A stretch of DNA of 7,274 nucleotides from an uncultured Maribacter sp. (GTDB lineage: Bacteria > Bacteroidota > Bacteroidia > Flavobacteriales > Flavobacteriaceae). Below the pieces are notes generated by a model. The model worked only from the letters and a program-made list of their open reading frames with translations. It did no database searches and was not told where the DNA came from. Below are positions 1 to 4,688 of the stretch, in pieces. Within the stretch, counting starts at the first letter, position 1. Every line of letters starts with the position of its first letter. The position numbers were made by a program, and so were the translations under genes. The stretch lies in NCBI GenBank assembly GCA_905479535.1, contig CAJQMW010000197.1:1-7274 (forward strand), read 5' to 3'.

Positions 1-37
1 GTCGCTTATCGCTAAATTATAGCCTCAGACAAGCGAC
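1..37. repeat. Inverted repeat with 7-bp arms at window edge
   Basis: GTCGCTT (1-7) is an exact inverted copy of AAGCGAC (31-37). A second small dyad lies inside it: GCTA at 11-14 and TAGC at 20-23. Together they could fold as a stem with an asymmetric internal loop. No T-run follows on the plus strand, and on the minus strand the flank lies outside the window. It could be the terminator of a gene to the left, a structured RNA, or chance. The outer arms may extend beyond position 1. Confidence 0.35.
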
Positions 38-276
38 TGATTACATAAAATGTAACAATATTTATATTTGAGCATATCTTTATAATACGGGGTCATTAAT
101 CTCTTATTTTCAATAAAAAAATCAAAAAATCCCACGGCTAATAAGTAGATGGAAAATATGTAAAAGGGTTGTTTATGTTCAATAAAAGTTACCGAAATTT
201 TAACAAAATTGAAGTAATAGTAACGTTTACACCAGTCAGAAATTAAGGCAAATTAATAGAGATTAGGTTAAGGAAT

Positions 277-302
277 AAAAAAAGCCGCATAGCGCGGCTT
301 TT
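277..302 (-). terminator. Intrinsic terminator of the fasciclin gene
   Basis: The arms AAAAGCCGC (280-288) and GCGGCTTTT (294-302) pair perfectly over 9 bp around a 5-nt loop (289-293). Read on the minus strand, the stem begins 28 nt after the stop codon of the fasciclin gene. Its second arm runs into a tract of seven T (the complement of 277-283). A GC-rich stem core followed by a U-tract is the standard Rho-independent layout. The hairpin is nearly symmetrical, so it may also stop weak plus-strand transcription (TTTT at 299-302). Confidence 0.9.
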
Positions 303-330
303 AATTGTTATGTAGAAAATTCTAATCCGT

Positions 331-2208
331 TTAGTTATCAGTATTCGGAATCATAACTTTGTTGATAGCGTGTATTACACCGTTTACTGCCTGAACATCT
401 ACGGCAATAATACCAATATCCGTATTTCCTGAACCATCTGTAATAGTAACAGTATTTTCACTGTCTATGCTAAAAGTTAATGTGTCTCCCTCCAAAGTTG
501 CGGGTGAGACTAAACCGTCACTTAAATCACTGGAAACAATGTTTGCCCCACCTATAACGTGATGATCTAAGACAGCCGTTAACGCATCACCTGTAGGAAC
601 TTCAGCTAAGGCTGCAAAAGCATCGTTAATAGGTGCAAATACCGTAAAAGGTGCCGGTGCAATACCGTTCGCAGTGCTCAATACCCCAACGTAGTCTGGT
701 TGACCATCAGTGGTTAATGCACCTACCAAAGAACTGAAATTAGGATCGGCAGTAGCAAAAGTTACAACAGTTGGTAAGTCTATTACAGTATCTACCGCGT
801 GAATAACACCATTTGTAGCTACAATATCTGCTACTGCTACAGTGCTCAATCCATTCAATTTCACTCCGTCGTCTGTATTAATATAAATGCTTAGGTTGTC
901 GCCATCGGTGTTTGTAGCTGCTGTGTTTTCATATGAATTGGATAAGCTAGCGGCAAAAGCAGCTGTTCCTACTATTACATGATTGGAAAGAATGTCATTT
1001 ATATCATTATCCGCAGGATTCGTAAAGCCATCAAATGCTGAATTTACAGGTGCAAAAACCGTAAAGGTTTCCATATCATCGGATAAAAGCGTAGTGAACG
1101 TAGTGTTTCCATCTGCTGTCAAAGCATTCACCAAAGAAGTTAAATTAGAATTAGCAACAGCATGGTCTACAATATTCGGCAAATCTATTACATCATCCAC
1201 GATGTGTACGACTCCGTTAATAGCTTTGTTATCCGCTCCGTTTTCGGTTACTTTTGCGTCCGCATTTATGACTACTCCATCATCTGTATCGATGTATAAG
1301 CTCAAACTAGCTCCATCCGGACCAGCAGTGGAAAGTGAGGATTGATAACCTGTGGTCAAATCTGCAGCTAACAATGTACCACTTACTACGTGATTCAAAA
1401 GTACTTGCGTTAGAACATCAACAGGAACATCGCCTAACGAAGCGAAATCATTATCTTCTAAGAAAGCTTCAAATGCTTCATCTGTTGGGGCAAATACGGT
1501 AAATGGTCCATCACCTTCCAAAACGTTAGGTAAATCCCCATCTGCTGCTTGTAAAGCGGCTACCAGATTGCTCAATGTGGGTGTACTAATTGCCAAATCT
1601 GTAATGGAACTCAATAGGACATCTTCTAATGCGTCTAGGGCCGCTTGGGGTAGTAATACCTTATCAATGACGTGTACAATTCCATTAATTGCTGACACGT
1701 CCGCCGTTGTAACGTTGGCTACTTCTCCGGCAGCATCGGTAAAGCTGACGCCTCCTTCAACACTAACGCTCAAGGTCTCCCCTTGAAGCGTAGTGATTAC
1801 TTGACCCTCGGTCAAGGCTGTGGATGCCACAGCGGCATCAGGTACCACATGATAGGTTAGGATAACGCCCAACAAGTCCTGTAAGGCTTCGTTACTAAAA
1901 TCATCCAACGTTTCAAAACCATCCAATCTTGCCAATAAATCTGAGAACGCTGCGTTGGAAGGCGCCAAAACGGTAAAGGTTGCGGTTTCATCGCTCAAGG
2001 CGGCCTCTAAGTTGTAATTGGCACTTACATCCGCTTTTTGTAAGGCGGCGACCAAGCTGCTTAGGTTATTGTCTTGGGCTACTTCAACAATAGTACCTTC
2101 CTCCGTAATAATTACCGGGGGTGTATCGTCATCATCACTACATGATGTAGCGAATACCACTAGAAATGCTAGTAGTGTGGATTTAAGAATTTTTGGGAAT
2201 GTTTTCAT
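331..2208 (-). CDS. Surface lipoprotein with four fasciclin (FAS1) domains
   Basis: Predicted secreted, lipid-anchored protein of 625 residues. I start it at the ATG at 2206-2208 because this gives a short basic N-terminus, a hydrophobic stretch and a lipobox (A-T-S-C) with Cys23, the only Cys in the protein. An upstream in-frame ATG (2278-2280) would bury this signal behind 24 extra residues. Cys23 is followed by S-D-D-D-D, matching the Bacteroidota lipoprotein surface-export signal, so an outer-leaflet location is inferred. Four FAS1 domains follow, at about residues 39-187, 201-344, 345-479 and 480-621. Each has the family motifs: F-T-V-[LF]-A-P with a following A-F (77-88, 236-246, 382-392, 521-531), [YNH]-H-V-[VI] (119-122, 272-275, 409-412, 549-552), and N-G-[VI]-[VI]-H ending in a V-x-x-x-P strand. 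FAS1 domains are usually adhesive or matrix modules; the ligand is unknown. The protein is strongly acidic. It is probably monocistronic, with its own terminator at 277-302. Confidence 0.93.
   Translation of the reverse strand: MKTFPKILKSTLLAFLVVFATSCSDDDDTPPVIITEEGTIVEVAQDNNLSSLVAALQKADVSANYNLEAALSDETATFTVLAPSNAAFSDLLARLDGFETLDDFSNEALQDLLGVILTYHVVPDAAVASTALTEGQVITTLQGETLSVSVEGGVSFTDAAGEVANVTTADVSAINGIVHVIDKVLLPQAALDALEDVLLSSITDLAISTPTLSNLVAALQAADGDLPNVLEGDGPFTVFAPTDEAFEAFLEDNDFASLGDVPVDVLTQVLLNHVVSGTLLAADLTTGYQSSLSTAGPDGASLSLYIDTDDGVVINADAKVTENGADNKAINGVVHIVDDVIDLPNIVDHAVANSNLTSLVNALTADGNTTFTTLLSDDMETFTVFAPVNSAFDGFTNPADNDINDILSNHVIVGTAAFAASLSNSYENTAATNTDGDNLSIYINTDDGVKLNGLSTVAVADIVATNGVIHAVDTVIDLPTVVTFATADPNFSSLVGALTTDGQPDYVGVLSTANGIAPAPFTVFAPINDAFAALAEVPTGDALTAVLDHHVIGGANIVSSDLSDGLVSPATLEGDTLTFSIDSENTVTITDGSGNTDIGIIAVDVQAVNGVIHAINKVMIPNTDN
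346..2094 (-). repeat. Four tandem FAS1 domain-coding units
   Basis: The repeat units lie at about 1648-2094 (domain 1), 1177-1608 (domain 2), 772-1176 (domain 3) and 346-771 (domain 4). Domains 2, 3 and 4 abut with almost no linker; domains 1 and 2 are separated by about 13 residues. Domains 2 and 3 are the closest pair: both carry a Y-I-[DN]-T-D-D-G-V strand and end in a V-I-D-L-P segment, which domains 1 and 4 lack. This suggests an internal duplication that made 2 and 3 from one ancestor. The repeats are divergent at DNA level, so the duplication is not recent. Domain limits are read from motif positions and are approximate. Confidence 0.75.
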
Positions 2209-2291
2209 TTGAATTGTTTTTAGGTTTATAAATGAATTGTTTAAATATTGTTTAAGGAAGCGAAACAAAAAGTAACGCATACAAAAAATAC

Positions 2292-2301
2292 ATTGTACAA
2301 T
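2292..2301. promoter_or_regulatory. 10-bp perfect palindrome upstream of the fasciclin gene
   Basis: ATTGTACAAT is its own reverse complement and lies 84-93 nt upstream of the fasciclin start codon, between AT-rich flanks. Its minus-strand TTG could double as the -33 element of a weak promoter. Length and position fit a small dimeric-regulator site, but a 10-bp palindrome also occurs by chance in AT-rich DNA, so this is only a candidate operator. Confidence 0.25.
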
Positions 2302-2393
2302 TTTTTAAATTATATACTGTTTTACTCCTGCTTATCCTTACTGATGATAAGTATAGGCATTGGTTGCTTTTGTTCAATGAATTTTTATAAAAG

Positions 2394-2443
2394 TTTAACA
2401 AAAAAATAGTTAAAGTGCTCTCTTTGCTTAGTAAATGAGAGCA
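2394..2443. repeat. Two adjacent inverted repeats in the divergent region
   Basis: The first dyad pairs TTTAAC (2394-2399) with GTTAAA (2409-2414) around a 9-nt A-rich loop. Directly after it, TGCTCTC (2416-2422) pairs with GAGAGCA (2437-2443), and TTT/AAA (2423-2425, 2433-2435) can extend the stem past a one-base bulge at 2436. Neither is followed by a T-tract placed to make a terminator on the plus strand. They lie about 55 bp upstream of the mnmA -33 element. They could be protein-binding sites or leader structure of a long divergent transcript. Confidence 0.35.
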
Positions 2444-2465
2444 AAATGATTTCATATCTCTTTAA

Positions 2466-2482
2466 AAGGCATGAATTGCCTT
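2466..2482. promoter_or_regulatory. Dyad overlapping the mnmA -33 element, possible operator
   Basis: AAGGCA (2466-2471) and TGCCTT (2477-2482) form a perfect 6-bp inverted repeat around a 5-nt spacer. The dyad covers the TTG (2476-2478) proposed as the -33 element of the mnmA promoter, where a bound protein would block sigma-factor contact. Regulation of mnmA through it is inference; the site is short and could be fortuitous. Confidence 0.3.
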
Positions 2483-2505
2483 ATTTACGATGGAATGTAA
2501 TTTTG
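2476..2505 (+). promoter_or_regulatory. Bacteroidota-type promoter of mnmA
   Basis: TAATTTTG (2498-2505) matches the Bacteroidota -7 consensus TAnnTTTG exactly. TTG at 2476-2478 sits 19 nt upstream, in the usual spacing for the -33 element. Transcription would begin at about 2510-2515, giving a leader of roughly 20 nt before the ATG at 2533. A second match, TATTTTTG (2506-2513), follows immediately but lacks a TTG at suitable distance, so the first is preferred. The promoter probably drives both mnmA and the next gene. Confidence 0.65.
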
Positions 2506-2532
2506 TATTTTTGTACCGACCAATAGCACAGT

Positions 2533-3723
2533 ATGGAAAAAGTAGTTGTCGGGCTTTCCGGAGGAGTGGATTCCAGTGTCGCCGCCTATCTTTTAAAAAA
2601 AGAAGGGTACGATGTTATTGGACTTTTTATGAAAAATTGGCATGATGATTCGGTCACCATTTCAGAGGAATGTCCTTGGTTGGAGGACAGTAATGATGCG
2701 TTAATCGTAGCTGAGAGATTAGGTATTCCCTTTCAAACGGTAGACTTGAGCGCTGAGTACAAAGAGCGTATCGTAGATTATATGTTCCGGGAATATGAAA
2801 TGGGAAGAACTCCCAATCCGGATGTATTATGTAACCGTGAAATCAAGTTTGATGTATTTTTAAAGATTGCCTTGGATTTAGGAGCAGATTATGTGGCAAC
2901 GGGACATTATTGCCGGAAGGGGACTTTAGAAAGTAAAGAAGAAGGTAAAACCTATCAACTGCTTGCCGGTAAGGATGATAACAAAGACCAATCTTATTTT
3001 CTTTGTCAGCTATCACAGGAACAACTGGCCAAAACGCTTTTTCCCATTGGGGAGCTGACCAAACCTCAAGTAAGGGAAATAGCTTCGGAAATGGAATTGG
3101 TTACTGCTGACAAAAAAGATTCCCAGGGGTTATGTTTTATAGGCAAGGTAAGGTTGCCGGAATTTCTGCAACAGCAACTTCAACCTAAGAAGGGAAAAAT
3201 CGTGGAGATTCCTGCCACGGTTGAAAAATACAGTAGGGAAATACCTTCGTTCAAGGATAAAAAATCGGAACTGGCTTTTTTCTCCGAGAAACCGGCTTAC
3301 TCAAAGGAAGATGGGGTAGTGGTAGGAGAACATCAAGGTGCGCATTATTTTACTAAAGGACAACGAAAAGGGCTGCACGTAGGTGGTACCAAGGAACCTC
3401 TATTTGTTATAGATACCGATGTATATGAAAATATCATATATACTGGCCAAGGTAAATCACATCCAGGTCTCTATCGCAGGGCCCTGTTCGTTAAAAATGA
3501 AGAAATTCATTGGATAAGACCAGATTTGACGTTAAAAACTGATGAAAAAATGCAGGTAAGTGCTCGAATACGATATCGGCAGAATTTACAAAAGGCTACG
3601 TTATATCAGGTGGAATCAGGTATGTATGTCGACTTCGAAGAAGAGCAATCGGCGATTACCGAAGGGCAGTTCGTAGCTTGGTATCTTAAAGATGAACTCA
3701 TAGGCTCTGGTGTAATCAGCTAA
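2533..3723 (+). CDS. mnmA: tRNA-specific 2-thiouridylase MnmA
   Basis: Cytoplasmic enzyme that adenylates uridine 34 in the wobble position of Lys, Glu and Gln tRNAs and replaces its 2-oxygen with sulfur (s2U34). The 396 residues show the full family pattern: PP-loop S-G-G-V-D-S-S (9-15) for ATP; G-L-F-M-K-N-W (30-36); N-P-D-V-L-C-N (95-101) with first catalytic Cys100; A-T-G-H-Y (122-126); K-D-Q-S-Y-F-L (151-157); and S-Q-G-L-C-F-I-G (197-204) with second catalytic Cys201. The central G-E-H-Q-G and G-Q-R-K-G-L motifs (265-281) and a C-terminal beta-barrel ending in an E-G-Q-F-V-A-W strand follow. It is somewhat longer than the roughly 370-residue proteobacterial form because of an insertion near 227-259. 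The start is fixed by the PP-loop lying at its usual short distance from Met1. The next gene begins 6 nt after the stop, indicating an operon. Confidence 0.97.
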   Translation: MEKVVVGLSGGVDSSVAAYLLKKEGYDVIGLFMKNWHDDSVTISEECPWLEDSNDALIVAERLGIPFQTVDLSAEYKERIVDYMFREYEMGRTPNPDVLCNREIKFDVFLKIALDLGADYVATGHYCRKGTLESKEEGKTYQLLAGKDDNKDQSYFLCQLSQEQLAKTLFPIGELTKPQVREIASEMELVTADKKDSQGLCFIGKVRLPEFLQQQLQPKKGKIVEIPATVEKYSREIPSFKDKKSELAFFSEKPAYSKEDGVVVGEHQGAHYFTKGQRKGLHVGGTKEPLFVIDTDVYENIIYTGQGKSHPGLYRRALFVKNEEIHWIRPDLTLKTDEKMQVSARIRYRQNLQKATLYQVESGMYVDFEEEQSAITEGQFVAWYLKDELIGSGVIS

Positions 3724-3729
3724 TCATAC

Positions 3730-4674
3730 ATGAAAAACAGGATTACCGAACTTTTTGGAATAAAATTTCCTCTCATCCAAGCTGGCATGGTATGGGCCAG
3801 TGGTTGGAAATTGGCCTCCGCGGTTTCCAACGCGGGTGGATTGGGAATAATCGGTGCGGGAAGTATGTATCCTGATGTACTTCGGGAACATATACAAAAA
3901 TGTAAAGCTGCAACCGACTCACCCTTTGGAGTGAACGTGCCGCTTTTGTATCCGGATATTGAGCAATTGATGGAGATTATAATCGAAGAGAAAGTGAAGA
4001 TTGTGTTTACTTCTGCTGGAAATCCTAAAACCTGGACTACTTATTTAAAGGAAAATGGAATTACCGTTGTACACGTTGTCAGCAGTGTGAAATTTGCCTT
4101 AAAGGCAGAGGAGGCCGGTGTAGACGCCATCGTTGCCGAGGGTTTTGAAGCAGGAGGGCATAATGGTCGTGATGAAACCACTACCATGGTCTTAATACCC
4201 GCTGTAAAAGAGAAAATTTCCGCTCCTCTGATTGCGGCTGGTGGAATAGCCACTGGTAGAGCGATGCTGGCGGCAATGGTTCTTGGTGCTGATGCGGTAC
4301 AAGTCGGTAGCCGTTTTGTGGCCAGTGAGGAGGCTTCTTCGCATAACAATTTTAAACAAGTTGTGGTTGCTGCAAAAGAAGGCGACACCCATTTGACCTT
4401 AAAAGAACTCACTCCCGTAAGACTTCTGAAAAATAAATTCTATCAGAATATACAGAATGCTTATAGCAAAGGAGCCTCTCCAACGGAGTTAAAGGAATTG
4501 TTGGGACGTGGAAGGGCTAAAAAAGGCATGTTCGAGGGTGATTTGGAAGAAGGCGAACTTGAAATAGGGCAAGTTTCCGCTATCATCCATGAGGTACTTC
4601 CCGCTTCAGCCATTGTTAAGGAAATGATGGAAGAATTTGAAGAAGCAAAAACCAAAATGATGCTTTTGCCCTAA
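3730..4674 (+). CDS. FMN-dependent oxidoreductase, nitronate monooxygenase/FabK-like
   Basis: Predicted soluble TIM-barrel flavoprotein of 314 residues in the 2-nitropropane dioxygenase family. Visible signatures are P-L-I-Q-A-G-M (14-20), A-G-G-L-G-I-I-G (35-42), P-F-G-V-N (65-69), the A-E-G-x-E-A-G-G-H segment with candidate catalytic His144, A-A-G-G-I-A (169-174) and A-D-A-V-Q-V-G-S-R-F (187-196) forming the FMN phosphate site, and G-D-L-E-E-G-x-x-x-x-G-Q near 270-281. Two activities share this fold: oxidation of nitronates such as propionate-3-nitronate, and FabK-type reduction of enoyl-ACP. Length and motif layout fit FabK-like proteins at least as well as classical nitronate monooxygenases, and the sequence alone does not decide. 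It follows mnmA by 6 nt and probably shares its promoter. Its stop codon overlaps that of the convergent gene by 4 bp. Family is certain; substrate is not. Confidence 0.88.
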   Translation: MKNRITELFGIKFPLIQAGMVWASGWKLASAVSNAGGLGIIGAGSMYPDVLREHIQKCKAATDSPFGVNVPLLYPDIEQLMEIIIEEKVKIVFTSAGNPKTWTTYLKENGITVVHVVSSVKFALKAEEAGVDAIVAEGFEAGGHNGRDETTTMVLIPAVKEKISAPLIAAGGIATGRAMLAAMVLGADAVQVGSRFVASEEASSHNNFKQVVVAAKEGDTHLTLKELTPVRLLKNKFYQNIQNAYSKGASPTELKELLGRGRAKKGMFEGDLEEGELEIGQVSAIIHEVLPASAIVKEMMEEFEEAKTKMMLLP

Positions 4675-4688
4675 GCATCGGTCTTTTT
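4659..4688. terminator. Probable bidirectional terminator spanning two stop codons
   Basis: GATGCTT (4659-4665) and AAGCATC (4673-4679) are exact inverted copies around a 7-nt loop (4666-4672). On the minus strand the stem is followed directly by ATTTTGGTTTTTG, a T-rich tract. On the plus strand a run of five T (4684-4688) follows after a 4-nt gap. Both stop codons, plus TAA at 4672-4674 and minus TAG at 4671-4673, lie at the loop/stem junction. The stem has only three G-C pairs, so efficiency may be modest. The minus-strand direction looks the stronger. Confidence 0.55.

Larger units (their letters stand above)
1..330. other. Left-edge non-coding region, 330 bp
   Basis: No gene is supported here. 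All three plus frames entering from the left edge stop early, at about positions 15, 22 and 69. Minus-strand reading from the possible starts near 75 and 96 stops at 25-27, giving at most 24 residues. The stretch is very AT-rich with A and T runs. It contains a 7-bp inverted repeat at 1-37, an A/T-only dyad (AATTTT/AAAATT at 196-201 and 205-210), and the terminator of the downstream minus-strand gene at 277-302. A plus-strand TATATTTG at 63-70 fits the Bacteroidota -7 consensus, but it has no TTG partner and no gene after it. The short frame-3 tail could belong to a gene lying mostly outside the window, but nothing identifies it. Confidence 0.7.
2209..2532. other. Divergent intergenic region between the fasciclin gene and mnmA
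   Basis: This 324-bp AT-rich region separates two divergent start codons and should contain both promoters. The mnmA promoter is recognisable near its right end. No exact TAnnTTTG is seen on the minus strand for the fasciclin gene. The nearest is TACTTTTTG (2266-2274, one base too long), with a TTG 23 nt upstream (2298-2300). Several dyads cluster here: a 10-bp palindrome ATTGTACAAT (2292-2301), CTTATC/GATAAG (2331-2351), TTTAAC/GTTAAA (2394-2414), TGCTCTC/GAGAGCA (2416-2443) and AAGGCA/TGCCTT (2466-2482). No Shine-Dalgarno sequence precedes either gene; the leader before the fasciclin ATG is A-rich, as is usual in Bacteroidota. No small gene is convincing. Confidence 0.7.

Noticed and set aside
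1..37. tRNA acceptor stem (7-bp arms)
   Set aside because: Only 23 nt separate the arms, too short for a tRNA, and no T-arm or anticodon arm is present.
63..70. Plus-strand TATATTTG as a promoter
   Set aside because: Fits the -7 consensus, but there is no TTG at the right distance and no downstream plus-strand gene. Such octamers are common by chance in AT-rich DNA.
983..1345. 120-residue plus-strand open frame, and similar ones at 1568-1786 and 2018-2212
   Set aside because: Antisense shadows of the fasciclin gene, whose low-complexity Ala/Thr/Asp/Val codons leave the reverse frames open. No family features.
331..2208. Hypothesis that the tandem repeats are a recent, phase-variable DNA repeat
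   Set aside because: The FAS1 units are related at protein level but have diverged at DNA level, with no long identical blocks that would recombine readily.
2209..2280. N-terminal extension of the fasciclin protein by 24 residues from an ATG at 2278-2280
   Set aside because: It would place the basic/hydrophobic lipoprotein signal and Cys23 deep inside the protein. The internal ATG at 2206-2208 gives a standard signal peptide with an A-rich leader.
2252..2455. Possible 67-residue minus-strand gene in the divergent region
   Set aside because: No recognisable family, no signal peptide or clear start context. It lies across several dyads and runs into the fasciclin leader in another frame.
4041..4412. 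123-residue minus-strand open frame inside the flavoprotein gene, plus 4192-4392 and 4461-4655
   Set aside because: Antisense shadows of a clearly conserved flavoprotein; compositions are Ser/Ala/Thr-rich with no motif.
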